Assembly (NCBI RefSeq): GCF_000235425.2
Contig: NZ_KI912266.1
Span: 5,329,217-5,393,216, forward strand
Direction of reading: 5' to 3'
Source: Pseudofrankia saprophytica
GTDB lineage: Bacteria; Actinomycetota; Actinomycetes; Frankiales; Frankiaceae
Length of the DNA stretch: 64,000 nt
The position numbers and the translations under genes were made by a program. The notes below the pieces were generated by a model. It made no database searches, was not told where the DNA came from, and saw only the letters and a list, made by a program, of their open reading frames with translations. This document shows, one piece after another, positions 25,835 to 35,120 of this stretch. Each line of letters begins with the position of its first letter. Position 1 is the first letter of the stretch.

Positions 25835-28800
25835 CTAGCGATGGCAGCGAAGCAGCACGGCGCCGAGAGTCGTGGTGCAGCAGAGACAGTCGTCGCGCCA
25901 TCGAATCCCGGAGACATTCATGCCGACCCTCAAGGCGGTCACCTCGGTGCCGGTGGCCACGTCCCGCAGCCGCACGGTGCCGTCCTCAGGGCCAGTAGAA
26001 GCCAGCAGCCCGCCGTCCGGCGAGAACGTCATTGCGGCATATCGGCCAGCGGCCCATGCGGCATGTTCGACCCCGCTGGCGGTATCCCACAGCTGAATTA
26101 TTCCCTCATCGCTGACGGTCGCCAGCAGTCGGCTGTCCGGTGAGAACACCACATTTTCCACGCCTCCGAGGCGGCAGGTAAGCATGGCGATCTCGACCCC
26201 GGTGGCGGTCTCCGACAATCGCGCCGTCCCGTCGTCGTCGCCAAACGTAGCCACCAGCAGGCTGTCCGGCGAGAAGGCCACCTCCTGCACCCAGCCGGCG
26301 TGGCCGACCAGCACGGCAAGCTCGGTGCAGCTGGCTGTTTCCCACATGCGCACCGTCCCGTCCTCGTCCCCGGACGCGGCCACCAGCCGACCGTCCGGTG
26401 AGAACACCACGGCCTGCCCCGTGTTGTCGGGGCTGCCCAGAACGGCCCGCTCGGCGCCGCTGGTCGTGTCCCACAGCCTCGCCGGCCCCCCGTATTGGCG
26501 AGTAGCCAGCAGCGTGCCGTCCGGTGAGAGTGCCAATACCTGCACCGGGCCGCTGGCAAAAGCCAGCACCACGCGTTCCGCGCCGTCGGCGGTTTCCCAG
26601 ATCCGCACCGTGTTGTCGTCGGCAGCGGTGACCAGCAACGCGCCGTCGGATGAGAACACCGTCGAGATCACCAGTGCGGTGTGGCCGTTCAGAGCGGCGC
26701 GTTCGGTGCCGTCGGCGGTTTCCCGGAGGGTCACCGTCCCGTCCTCCGCGCCGATCGCCAGCAGATCACCGCTCGGCGACGACGCCATCACGGCCGCCCA
26801 GCCGCCACTGTGGCTGGCGAAGGCGGCGCGCTCGATGCCGCTACGTGCCTCCCAGAGCCGTACCGTCGCGTCGGGGCTGACGATGACCAGCAGCTCGCCA
26901 TCCGGGCGGAAGACGACATCCCGTACCTCTCCAAGGCCGGCCGGTACTGTGGCGCGTCCGATGTCGCCGGAGACGTCCCACAGGCGTGCCGTCCGGTCGT
27001 CGCTGACGGTGGCGAGCAGCTGGCCGTCTGGCGAGAACGCCACATCCGCCACGGCCCCGAGGTGACCGGTCAGCACCGCGAGCTCGGCACCGCGGTCCGT
27101 CTCCCACAACCGCGCCGTCCCGTCGTCCCCACCGGTGGCCAGCAGCCGGCCATCCCGCGAGAACACCACTGCCCGCACCGACCGACTGTGACCGGCGAGT
27201 CCGGCGAGCTCGGCGTCGCCGGCGGTGTCCCACAACCGGACTGACCCTTCCAACAGGCCACCGGCGGTGGCCAGCACCCTGCCGTCCGGGGAGAACTCCG
27301 CCGCCTGAACTCGGGAGTCGTCAGGGACGGCGCGCACGGCGCCGCTGGTGATATCCCACAGCCACACGGTCCCGTGGCTGTCAGCGGCGGCCAGCAGACG
27401 GCCATCCTCCGGCGAGAACATCACCCCCCGCGCCTGGCCGCCACGAAAGGTCAGCGCGGCGCGCTCGACGCCGCTGTCCGTCTCCCACACCCGCACCGAG
27501 CCGTCCTCGCCCCCGGCGACGAGCAGGCGGCCGTCCGGCGAGAACTCCACCGAGACCACCCAGCCGACGTGGCCGACCAGTACGGCGCGCTCGACGCCGC
27601 TGGCCGCCTCCCACACCCGCACGCGGCCGTCCTCGGCGGTGGCGAACAGACCGCCGTCCGGCGAGAACGCGACCGCGGCGACCGAGCTCAGGTGACGGAC
27701 CAGAACGGCGGATTCGAAAGGGCGGTCGATCTTCCACAGTCGCAGCGTCGCGTCATCGCCGAGGGTGGCTAGCAGCCGGCCGTCTGGTGAGAACCGCACG
27801 TCGCGCACCCAGACGGGGTGGCCAGTGAGAACCGCGGACTCGGTGCCGCTGTCCGTGTTCCACAACCGTGCCGTCCCGTCTCGGCTGCCAGTGGCCAGCA
27901 GACGACCGTCTGACGCGAAGGCCACGGCGGTCACCGCGTCGGTGTGGCCGGCCAGGACGCGCCGCTGAGCCTGGCTGGTGGCCTCGGTCGACCAGACGAC
28001 GCCCAGATATGGATGAGCGAAGGACTCGGCGTAGGACTCGGCGATGGCTGCGAGAGCGGGGATCGTGGCGAGTCGAGCCGCCAAGGTCGGGCCGAGGCCA
28101 CCCGGCAGGGGCGCGCCGGTCAGCAGGTGGGCGCTGCCCGCCAGCACTCGCCCGAACAGAGGCGCCCGTTCACCGCCCGTGCTCGCCAGGTCGGCCTCGA
28201 CCGCCAGACTGGACCCGGTGCGCTGGATCGAGGCTTCGATCCAGCGCGGGTCGCAGGCGAGCGCGCCGGCCTCGTCGACCAGGCCTGCGGCGCGCAGATG
28301 GTGCATGAGTCGGCGTGTCAGGTAGTCGCCGACCGGGCCGTCGGGCAGCAGCCACCACCGGCCCCGCCCGTCCGCGCCGGTCACGAGGACGCGGAAGGCG
28401 GCGACCAGCGCGGCGTGCGCCGCTTTCTGCCCGGCCGTGCCGAGCTCGCTGCGCAGGTGAGCCCGCAGCACGTCGTGCAGGCCGAACCTCGGGCCGTCGT
28501 CGCTCCACCGGCGGCGCAGCAGGCTCAGGTCGACCAGCCGGTCGCACAGCCTGCGGGCCTCGCGGCCATCAGGATCACCGGCACGGCCCCACAGCAACGC
28601 GACGACCTCGATCGGCACGTAGGTGTCCTCGGGGAAGATGCCGAGATCCAGGTAGTGACGTTGGCTGGCTTCGGGTAACTGGGACAGGCTCGCGTTGATG
28701 GTGGCTCGCACGCTGAACTGGCGGTCACGCTCATCCGCCACGTCCAAGGTTGCCGGCCCGTCGTTGACCAACTGCCGAAGAAGCCAGGCAGCGGCCTGCT

Positions 28801-29758
28801 CGAGGCCGGCGCGCTCCCGCACGGCGAGGGCGAGCTGGCTACCGGCCAGGCCGAGCAGCAGCGGCCAGCCTCCTGTCCAGGCGAGCAGGTCCGCCACCAG
28901 CGGCTCGGGGAGCCCGTCCACCGGGCCGCACAGCAGTTCCCGAGCCTCGTCGTCGGCCATCTGATCGACCAGCAGCGACCGGGCACCGACCGGCAGAACG
29001 CGACGGATGCGGGTGATGACGAGCAGTCCGCAGGCCCGGCCGACGGCCAGGAAGGGGGCGAGCTGGGAGGCCCGCCAGACGTCGTCGACCACAAGCAGCA
29101 CCGGAGGCCGGGCCTCGAGCAGGGCGGCGACCCGGGCCGCGGCCCTGGCTGGGTCGGAGGACCCAGCCGGGGCACCCACCAGGCTGATGGCCAGGTCATC
29201 GAGCAGGGCGGCCAGCGCGGCACCGTGGCGTTCCTCCCCGACCTCGACCCACAGCAGGCCGCCAGGAAACGCCTGACGTACCTCATCGCGGGCACAGACC
29301 GCGGCGGCGAGCGTGGTCTTGCCGAAGCCGCCCTCGCCCTCGATGCCGGTCGTCCTCCCAGCCACCGGGCCGGCCGGGCCCAGCAGCGCCGCGAGCAGCT
29401 CGACCTCCAGCTCCGGGCGAGCGACGACCAGAGCCGGCGGTGGGGGCAGCTGCCAGGGCGGGTCGGGAGCAGGCCCGACGCCCGGCGGCCCGGGCGCGAC
29501 GTCGGAGGCCGTCCCGTTCCCGGTGAACGCGGGATTGTGTGGATAGAGCGCACGAGCCGCGGCGAACAGCCGCGCCTGCCCCTCCTTCATGACACCGGCG
29601 CGCAGCGCCTGGCACACCGCGTCCCAGAACTGCAACGGCGTCGCGGCGTCGAACGGGATGTGGACGTCAGGAAAGCCCGCGAGCCGCAACACGGGCAGAG
29701 CCGCCGCCCGGTCCGGGAATGCGGTGGCAAGCTCGACGGCTGTCAGGCCGTCGTTCAC
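25835..29758 (-). CDS. STAND NTPase: effector-associated-like domain, NB-ARC, WD40 repeats
   Basis: 1307 residues. Residues 1-78 (FPDRAAALPVLRLAGFP...VPFDAATPLQFWDAV) look like the EAD1-type adaptor domains found in bacterial conflict proteins. NB-ARC: P-loop GEGGFGKTT (141-149), Walker B LLVVDDVW, arginine sensor ITRIRR and GGWPLLLGLAG. A helical/winged region follows, then about 16 WD40 blades from residue 600 to the end, one with degenerate His/Trp positions after another. Such proteins sense a ligand through the WD propeller, oligomerise and recruit an effector; a defence or cell-death role is inference. GTG 29758 begins the conserved domain; an ATG at 29836 would add a low-quality extension. 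No effector with a matching EAD is nearby. Confidence 0.87.
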   Translation of the reverse strand: MNDGLTAVELATAFPDRAAALPVLRLAGFPDVHIPFDAATPLQFWDAVCQALRAGVMKEGQARLFAAARALYPHNPAFTGNGTASDVAPGPPGVGPAPDPPWQLPPPPALVVARPELEVELLAALLGPAGPVAGRTTGIEGEGGFGKTTLAAAVCARDEVRQAFPGGLLWVEVGEERHGAALAALLDDLAISLVGAPAGSSDPARAAARVAALLEARPPVLLVVDDVWRASQLAPFLAVGRACGLLVITRIRRVLPVGARSLLVDQMADDEARELLCGPVDGLPEPLVADLLAWTGGWPLLLGLAGSQLALAVRERAGLEQAAAWLLRQLVNDGPATLDVADERDRQFSVRATINASLSQLPEASQRHYLDLGIFPEDTYVPIEVVALLWGRAGDPDGREARRLCDRLVDLSLLRRRWSDDGPRFGLHDVLRAHLRSELGTAGQKAAHAALVAAFRVLVTGADGRGRWWLLPDGPVGDYLTRRLMHHLRAAGLVDEAGALACDPRWIEASIQRTGSSLAVEADLASTGGERAPLFGRVLAGSAHLLTGAPLPGGLGPTLAARLATIPALAAIAESYAESFAHPYLGVVWSTEATSQAQRRVLAGHTDAVTAVAFASDGRLLATGSRDGTARLWNTDSGTESAVLTGHPVWVRDVRFSPDGRLLATLGDDATLRLWKIDRPFESAVLVRHLSSVAAVAFSPDGGLFATAEDGRVRVWEAASGVERAVLVGHVGWVVSVEFSPDGRLLVAGGEDGSVRVWETDSGVERAALTFRGGQARGVMFSPEDGRLLAAADSHGTVWLWDITSGAVRAVPDDSRVQAAEFSPDGRVLATAGGLLEGSVRLWDTAGDAELAGLAGHSRSVRAVVFSRDGRLLATGGDDGTARLWETDRGAELAVLTGHLGAVADVAFSPDGQLLATVSDDRTARLWDVSGDIGRATVPAGLGEVRDVVFRPDGELLVIVSPDATVRLWEARSGIERAAFASHSGGWAAVMASSPSGDLLAIGAEDGTVTLRETADGTERAALNGHTALVISTVFSSDGALLVTAADDNTVRIWETADGAERVVLAFASGPVQVLALSPDGTLLATRQYGGPARLWDTTSGAERAVLGSPDNTGQAVVFSPDGRLVAASGDEDGTVRMWETASCTELAVLVGHAGWVQEVAFSPDSLLVATFGDDDGTARLSETATGVEIAMLTCRLGGVENVVFSPDSRLLATVSDEGIIQLWDTASGVEHAAWAAGRYAAMTFSPDGGLLASTGPEDGTVRLRDVATGTEVTALRVGMNVSGIRWRDDCLCCTTTLGAVLLRCHR

Positions 29759-29920
29759 CTGGCACCCCCCGCGTCCGAAACCACCTAGACGGCATCGACC
29801 AAGACGGCGGCACGACCCCGTCCCGGTGATGCACATCGTCCCACCAGACCGCCGATTCTGGCTCGCATTCGGTGCTCACCAAACTCCAGCAGGTCAAGGC
29901 CAGTAGGTGGTCATCTTGTG

Positions 29921-30856
29921 TCAGTCGACCGCGAGGACGGTTCGGCGGCGGCGGACGCTCCCGTCGAGATAGCCGGCGGCCAGGTCGTCGACCGCCCGCC
30001 AGCTGACGCGCGAGTGCTCGGCCGGGCGCAACCGGCCGGCGGCGACCAGTCCGGTCAGCTCGCGTAGCTCGCCGCCGACCGGCCAGTGGCCCCAGTAGCC
30101 CTGCAGCCGCCGGCGCGCCGGGCTCGCCAGGGCGTCCGGCGCGAGGACCGTCGGCTCGCCGGAGATCGCGCCGACCGCGACCGCCACCCCGCCCTCGCCC
30201 AGCAGCAACACCGCGGACGCGAGCACGGCGCCGCCGACGATGTCGATCACGATGTCAACCGAGCCAGCGACGTCCGCCAGGTCGGTGACGACGGCTGACG
30301 CGCCGACCTCGCGCAGCGCTGCGGCGTCTGCCGGGTCGCGCACGAGGGCGGTGACCCGCGCGCCCGCGAGCGCGGCGAGCTGGACGGCGTACCAGCCGAC
30401 CCCGCCGGATGCCCCCGTGACCAGTACGTGCTGGTCCGGTCGTGGGGTGACCTCGCGCAGCGACTGCTGAGCCGAGATGCCGGGCAGGGCCAGCGCCGTG
30501 GCGGTCGCCGCGTCGACGGAGCCAGGCAGCGACGCGACGTCGGCCGCCTCGCTGACGACCAGCTCGGACCAGGCTCCCGGCGCGGGAAGCAGGGTGACGA
30601 CGCGGGTCCCGGGGGCCAGCGCGGACACGGAGCCCGGGGCGTCCGGGTCGGGCGCCGCCTCGACCACGGTTCCAGCCGCGTCGAAGCCCCACACCCCGCC
30701 GGCGCCGAGCATCCGCGGCGCGTAGACGAGGTCACGGTCGACGAGCGAGACCGCCTCGACCTGAATCAGCACCTGACCGGGGCCGGGGGCCGGCTCCGGT
30801 CGCTGCTCGATGCGCAGCCCGGACGACGCGGCCGGGTCGACGACGAGCGATCTCAT
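29921..30856 (-). CDS. Zinc-free NADP-dependent alcohol dehydrogenase/quinone reductase (MDR)
   Basis: 311 residues, MDR fold with VLVTGASGGVGWYAVQLA and no zinc ligands. ATG 30856 follows GGAGGAGAAG, so the longer frame to 30925 is rejected. Divergent from the TetR gene at 30978, with three AGTTC half-sites between them. Probable detoxifying enoyl/quinone reductase under TetR control. Confidence 0.87.
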   Translation of the reverse strand: MRSLVVDPAASSGLRIEQRPEPAPGPGQVLIQVEAVSLVDRDLVYAPRMLGAGGVWGFDAAGTVVEAAPDPDAPGSVSALAPGTRVVTLLPAPGAWSELVVSEAADVASLPGSVDAATATALALPGISAQQSLREVTPRPDQHVLVTGASGGVGWYAVQLAALAGARVTALVRDPADAAALREVGASAVVTDLADVAGSVDIVIDIVGGAVLASAVLLLGEGGVAVAVGAISGEPTVLAPDALASPARRRLQGYWGHWPVGGELRELTGLVAAGRLRPAEHSRVSWRAVDDLAAGYLDGSVRRRRTVLAVD

Positions 30857-30926
30857 CGCTTCTCCTCCAGTACACACCGGACCCTTCCGGGCCGGACACA
30901 GTTCGCCACCGCTCAAATGTCCCAAC

Positions 30927-30955
30927 CAGTTCGGTGTATTGAACTGACTAGTTCA
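30927..30955. promoter_or_regulatory. Candidate TetR operator with three half-sites
   Basis: CAGTTC (30927-30932), GAACTG (30941-30946) and AGTTCA (30950-30955); the last two form TGAACT-GACT-AGTTCA with perfect 6-bp arms. Placed between divergent MDR and TetR genes. Confidence 0.6.
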
Positions 30956-30977
30956 CTTGTGTGGTCCGCACCGTAGC

Positions 30978-31631
30978 ATGGGCGGCGTGGGCAGTGGCGA
31001 AGGCGGCGGCGGGGACCCCTACTCGCGCGGGCGCATCGACAAGCGCCAGGCGATCGTGCGAGCCGCTTTCGACGTCTTCGCGCGCGACGGCTACGCGCAG
31101 GCGAGCGTCGACGCCATCGCCGCCGCGGCCGGCGTGGCGAAGCCGACCATCTACAACCACTTCGGCGCGAAGGAGAACCTGTTCCGCGTAGTGATGGCGG
31201 AGGTCGGCCGCCAGGCGATCGCGGCGACGCTGGGCGCCCTCGAGGCCTTCCCGGCCGAGCCGGAGGACCTGCGCGTCGAGCTGACGCTGCTCGGCCGCAG
31301 GCTCACCACCTGCTTCGCCGACCCCGTGTCAACCAGCCTGCGGCGGCTCCTGCACGCCGAGATCGTGCGCTTCCCGGACCTGCTCGACGACGTTCGCGCC
31401 GGTGCCGCGACGCCTGTCATCGACGCGCTCGCGGGCCGGCTGGCCCGCCTGGCGACCGCCGGCCACCTGCGGCTGACCGACCCGGTCCGGGCGGCCAACC
31501 AGTTCATCGCGCTGATCGGCGACGAGCTGCCAGCGCTGACCGCGCTGGGCACCCGGCCTGCCCCACCGGAACAGCTCGACGCGGTCGTCACCGCCGGCGT
31601 CGACACCTTCCTACGCGCCTTCAGCGCCTAG
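30978..31631 (+). CDS. TetR/AcrR-family regulator
   Basis: 217 residues. HTH: AIVRAAFDVFARDGYAQASVDAIAAAAGVAKPTIYNHFGAKENLF region in order, with a TetR_C-like ligand domain (AefR/RutR-type, LRRLLHAEIVRFPDL). ATG 30978 chosen; GTG 30987 is possible. Its operator candidates lie just upstream. Likely controls the divergent MDR gene. Confidence 0.9.
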   Translation: MGGVGSGEGGGGDPYSRGRIDKRQAIVRAAFDVFARDGYAQASVDAIAAAAGVAKPTIYNHFGAKENLFRVVMAEVGRQAIAATLGALEAFPAEPEDLRVELTLLGRRLTTCFADPVSTSLRRLLHAEIVRFPDLLDDVRAGAATPVIDALAGRLARLATAGHLRLTDPVRAANQFIALIGDELPALTALGTRPAPPEQLDAVVTAGVDTFLRAFSA

Positions 31632-31674
31632 TCCGCCGCGTCAGTCGTGGTAGGCACCTGGGAGATCCGGACGT

Positions 31675-31731
31675 CCTGTCAGACGTCAGGGCCACGAAAC
31701 GGCGCTGGTGGTGCCCCTGACGTCTGCCAGG
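31675..31731. repeat. Dispersed hairpin element, copy B
   Basis: Left arm CCTGTCAGACGTCAGGGC and loop ACGAAACGGCGCTGG as in copies A and C; the right arm ends CTGACGTCTGCCAGGATT and has a few mismatches. Flanks (GGCACCTGGGAGATCC and GGATTCCCCGT) also match copy A. Located at the 3' ends of convergent tetR and SDR genes. Confidence 0.85.
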
Positions 31732-31797
31732 ATTCCCCGTGGCGCCGCACAGGATGAGTGCCCGACCGCGCGCGGGCACCTGCTCCCCGGTGCCCGA

Positions 31798-32529
31798 TCA
31801 GAAGAGGCCGCCGCCGGCGTGCACGGTCTGGCCCGTCAGCCAGCGGGCGGCGTCCGAGGCGAGGAAGGCGACGATCTCGGCGATGTCGTCCGGCTCACCC
31901 AGGCGCCGCAACGGGTTCTGCGCGGCGATCTGTTCGAGCACGGCTGGCGGTTGGGTCGAGGTGAGCGCTTCGGTCCGGGTCGCACCAGGCAGCACGCTGT
32001 TCACGGTGATCCCGCGTGGTCCAAGCTCCCGGGCGAGTACGCGGACGAGCTCGTCGCCCGCCGCCTTGCTCGCGGCATAGACGCCAGCGCCGGGGCGATG
32101 GGTCACGGCCGCTCCGCTGGACACGACGACGATCCGGCCGCCGTCGCGTACCCGGTTGGCCGCCTCGCGCAGGACCATGAACGTCGCTCGGGTGTTCGTG
32201 GCGAACATCTGGTCGTAGTCGGTGTCAGACGTGTCCGCGATCGGCGCGAACCGGGCGAGCCCGACGTTGCTGACCACGATGTCGATGCCGCCGTAGTGCC
32301 GCTGCGCCGCGTCGAACAGCCCGCGCAGCTGGTCGGGGACGGCGACGTCGGCCGCCAGGGCGACGGCGCGCCGACCGGCGGCCTCCACCGCGGCGACGAC
32401 CTCCAGGGCCGCCGGGCGGTCCGACCGGTAGTTGACGACGATGTCCGCGCCGCCGGCGCCGAGCCGCCGCGCGATCGCGCGGCCGATGCCGCGCGAGCCT
32501 CCCGTCACGATCGCGACCCTGTCGGACAC
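31798..32529 (-). CDS. SDR-family oxidoreductase
   Basis: 243 residues, classical short-chain dehydrogenase: TGGSRGIG cofactor loop, NVGLA, catalytic Ser in VVSSGAAV and YAASK. Ends with GGGLF. GTG 32529 preceded by GGAGGCC. Divergent from a MarR gene with a dyad operator between them. Substrate unknown. Confidence 0.9.
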   Translation of the reverse strand: MSDRVAIVTGGSRGIGRAIARRLGAGGADIVVNYRSDRPAALEVVAAVEAAGRRAVALAADVAVPDQLRGLFDAAQRHYGGIDIVVSNVGLARFAPIADTSDTDYDQMFATNTRATFMVLREAANRVRDGGRIVVVSSGAAVTHRPGAGVYAASKAAGDELVRVLARELGPRGITVNSVLPGATRTEALTSTQPPAVLEQIAAQNPLRRLGEPDDIAEIVAFLASDAARWLTGQTVHAGGGLF

Positions 32530-32557
32530 GCGGCCTCCATAGTCCAGTACACCGATA

Positions 32558-32602
32558 GTCGATATCATCGACAAATATGGTCGAGGATGTCAACTGTCGA
32601 CC
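32558..32602. promoter_or_regulatory. Candidate MarR operators
   Basis: GTCGAT-ATC-ATCGAC (32558-32572) is a perfect dyad; a second pair GGTCGA-N12-TCGACC spans 32579-32602 and reaches the marR start. All share the GTCGA core. Confidence 0.55.
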
Positions 32603-32617
32603 AGGTAGACTTCGTGG

Positions 32618-33109
32618 GTGCAACCCAGCAAGGCCGATCGCGACCTGGCCGCCGCGCTGTCCGCGCTGCATCGCCAGGTGGACGTCCTGTACGGGGTGAT
32701 CGCCCGCCGGTTCGGGCTCACCACCCAGCAGATCGAGCTGCTCTGCCACCTGGACAACCGCGCGCACCTGGACAGCCGCGCCCCGTCGTTCGGCGAGCTC
32801 GCGGGCATGCTCGGCTGCGACAAGACCAACGTGACGGGAATGGTCGACCGGCTCGAGCGGCGTGGGCTTGTCCGCAGGACCCCCGACCCGGCCGACCGCC
32901 GGGTCAGCCGGGTGACGCTCTCCGAACAGGGCGCGGCTCTGGCGCCCCAGATCCGCACCGCGGTGGCCGAAGCGATCACCGACAGCTGCGGCTCGCTGGA
33001 CGCGGCGGACCGCGGCCGTCTCACCGACCTCGCGCGGACGGCCGCGCACGCCCTCCGCACCGGACACCCGACACCGGCGACGACATCCGCCCCGGCTCCG
33101 CCCGCCTGA
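32618..33109 (+). CDS. MarR-family regulator
   Basis: 163 residues. Winged helix: FGELAGMLGCDKTNVTGMVDRLERRGLV and DPADRRVSRVTLSEQG wing. GTG 32618. Divergent from the SDR gene and followed by a cupin gene, both possible targets. Confidence 0.9.
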   Translation: MQPSKADRDLAAALSALHRQVDVLYGVIARRFGLTTQQIELLCHLDNRAHLDSRAPSFGELAGMLGCDKTNVTGMVDRLERRGLVRRTPDPADRRVSRVTLSEQGAALAPQIRTAVAEAITDSCGSLDAADRGRLTDLARTAAHALRTGHPTPATTSAPAPPA

Positions 33110-33166
33110 TCACTGGATCCGTCCCGTCGGACCTGGAAACCGAACCACCGCCTCAGGAGGGGCACC

Positions 33167-33745
33167 ATGCCTGACCGAACAGCGGCCTCAGCCGACGAGC
33201 CCAGCGCGACCGACGAGGCCGGCAAGGCCGGCAAGGCGCTGCCCGAGCCGGAGGATGCGACCGGGCCGGAGGAGCCGGCCGGGCCTGAGTTCGACGCCTT
33301 CCACCGTCGGCTGTACCAGATCCGCCCGACCGGCCTGTCCGCCCACACCGCCCAGACAGCGGGGATGCGCCGGGTCGAGGCGCTGTCCGGCACGACGGTC
33401 GGCACGGAGCGACTGTGGATGGGCCAGACCCACGTCGCTCCCGCCACCCGGTCTGCGAACCATCACCACGGCCTGTCCGAGACCGGGATCTACGTCGTCA
33501 CCGGCCACCCGGCGTTCGTCTTCCTGCGCGACGACGAGGAGATCCGGCTGGAGACCTCCCCCGGCGACTACATCTACGTACCGCCGTGGGTGCCCCACCG
33601 GGAGGAGAACCCCGACCCGGAGGCCGAGGCGGTCGTCGTCATCGCCCGCACCACCCAGGAAGCGATCGTCGTCAACCTCCCCGACCTGCGCTGGCGAGGC
33701 CCGGCCAAGACCTCCGACCAAGGCCGCTCCTGGCACACCTACTAG
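33167..33745 (+). CDS. Cupin-domain protein
   Basis: 192 residues. An acidic, Ala/Glu-rich first 45 residues precede a single cupin barrel: NHHHGLSETGIYVVTG (metal ligands His, His, Glu) and PPWVPHREENPD (second motif His). Function undefined; some relatives are dioxygenases or isomerases. ATG 33167 has AGGAGGGG. Follows marR by 57 bp, probably the same unit. Confidence 0.87.
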   Translation: MPDRTAASADEPSATDEAGKAGKALPEPEDATGPEEPAGPEFDAFHRRLYQIRPTGLSAHTAQTAGMRRVEALSGTTVGTERLWMGQTHVAPATRSANHHHGLSETGIYVVTGHPAFVFLRDDEEIRLETSPGDYIYVPPWVPHREENPDPEAEAVVVIARTTQEAIVVNLPDLRWRGPAKTSDQGRSWHTY

Positions 33746-33887
33746 ACAAAGGTCTTCCCCTGGGATGTGTTCTGGCGGCAACACGGCTGTAGCGGAGGCA
33801 TTCGGGGCGAGGGTTGACGGTTGGACGGGGTGACCAGCAGTCCGGCCAGCGTGGCCGGCCTGGCCGCGCATCCCGTTCGGAGACCTC

Positions 33888-35117
33888 GTGACCATCCCCG
33901 CCTTCGACAGCCAGATCCCCGCGACCGCGGCCCGTAAGGTCGAGTTCGTCAGCGCGACCAGCTACAGCGGCGGCTCCGAGCTCCACCCACCGGGGTCCGG
34001 CGTCGATCTGGCCGCCTACCGCCAGTACGTCCGGGCGCTCGACGAGGCCGGCTTCGACTACACGCTGAACGGCTACAGCGCGAACTCCGCCGACTCGTTC
34101 GTCGTCGCCTCCGCCACCGGTCTGCTGACCGAGCGGATCAAGCCGATCGTCGCCCTGCGGCCCAACACCACCTTCCCGCTCGTCGCCGCGCAGAAGCTCG
34201 CCACTCTGGACCAGCTCACCGAAGGCCGCGCCGTCGTCCACCTCATCTCTGGTGGCAGCGACGCCGAGCAGGCGCGGCAGGGCGACTACGTCCCGAAGGA
34301 CCGTCGTTACGCGCGCACGTCGGAATACATCGATGTGCTGCGTCGTGCCTGGACCGCGAAGGAGCCCTTCAGCCACGAAGGTGAGTTCTACAAGTTCGAC
34401 GACTTCGGCCCCGGCTTCGCCACCTACTCCGGCGAGCCGATCCCGATCTCGATCGGCGGCCAGTCGAACGAGGCCTTCGAGGTCGGTGGCGTGAAGGCCG
34501 ACTGGTTCACCTTCTGGGGCGAGCCACTGGCGGAGGTCCGCAAGGAGATCGACCGCGTGCACGCGATCGCCGACCGGGCCGGCCGCCCCCGCCAGCGGAT
34601 CTGGGTCACCTTCCGCCCGATCATCGAGGCGACCGACGAGCTGGCCTGGGAGAGGGCCTACCAGATCCTCGGCGTGCTCGCGGAGCGCGCGCGGGCGGGC
34701 CAGGACCTGGCCCGCCGCTGGATCGGCGGCAACGGCGCACCGCAGAACAAGGGCTCGCAGCGGGCGCTGGGCTTCGCGGGCGCCGCCGAGCGCTACGACC
34801 GCGCGCTCTGGACCCCGACGGCGAGCGCCACCGGCGGGGCCGGGGCGTCGACCGCGCTGGTCGGAAGCTACGAGACGGTGGCGGCCGCGATCCTCGACTA
34901 CGTCGACGCTGGCGCCGACATCGTCTCCATCCGTGGCTACGACGGCATCGTCGACGTCGAGAAGTACGGCACGTACATCCTCCCGCTCGTGCGGCAGGAG
35001 CTAGCCCACCGCGAGGCCACCGGCCAGCGCGGCACCCTCCAGGCCGAGCACCTCGGCTACTACGGCAATGACTTCACCAGCGTCGCCGACACCGCGGCGG
35101 CCAGGGCCAGGGGATGA
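33888..35117 (+). CDS. LLM-class flavin monooxygenase (SsuD-like group)
   Basis: 409 residues. FVSATSYSGGSE start, TLDQLTEGRAVVHLISGG, RYARTSEYIDVLR and ISIGGQSNEAFEVGG fit the FMNH2-dependent alkanesulfonate monooxygenase-like group. GTG 33888. An SDR gene follows after 3 bases, suggesting a two-gene catabolic unit. No flavin reductase is nearby. Confidence 0.87.
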   Translation: MTIPAFDSQIPATAARKVEFVSATSYSGGSELHPPGSGVDLAAYRQYVRALDEAGFDYTLNGYSANSADSFVVASATGLLTERIKPIVALRPNTTFPLVAAQKLATLDQLTEGRAVVHLISGGSDAEQARQGDYVPKDRRYARTSEYIDVLRRAWTAKEPFSHEGEFYKFDDFGPGFATYSGEPIPISIGGQSNEAFEVGGVKADWFTFWGEPLAEVRKEIDRVHAIADRAGRPRQRIWVTFRPIIEATDELAWERAYQILGVLAERARAGQDLARRWIGGNGAPQNKGSQRALGFAGAAERYDRALWTPTASATGGAGASTALVGSYETVAAAILDYVDAGADIVSIRGYDGIVDVEKYGTYILPLVRQELAHREATGQRGTLQAEHLGYYGNDFTSVADTAAARARG

Positions 35118-35120
35118 ATC

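Noticed and set aside
29759-29836. Longer N-terminus for the NB-ARC/WD40 protein
   Set aside because: The extra 26 residues are a Cys/Arg/Gly-rich sequence without conservation; GTG 29758 begins the domain.
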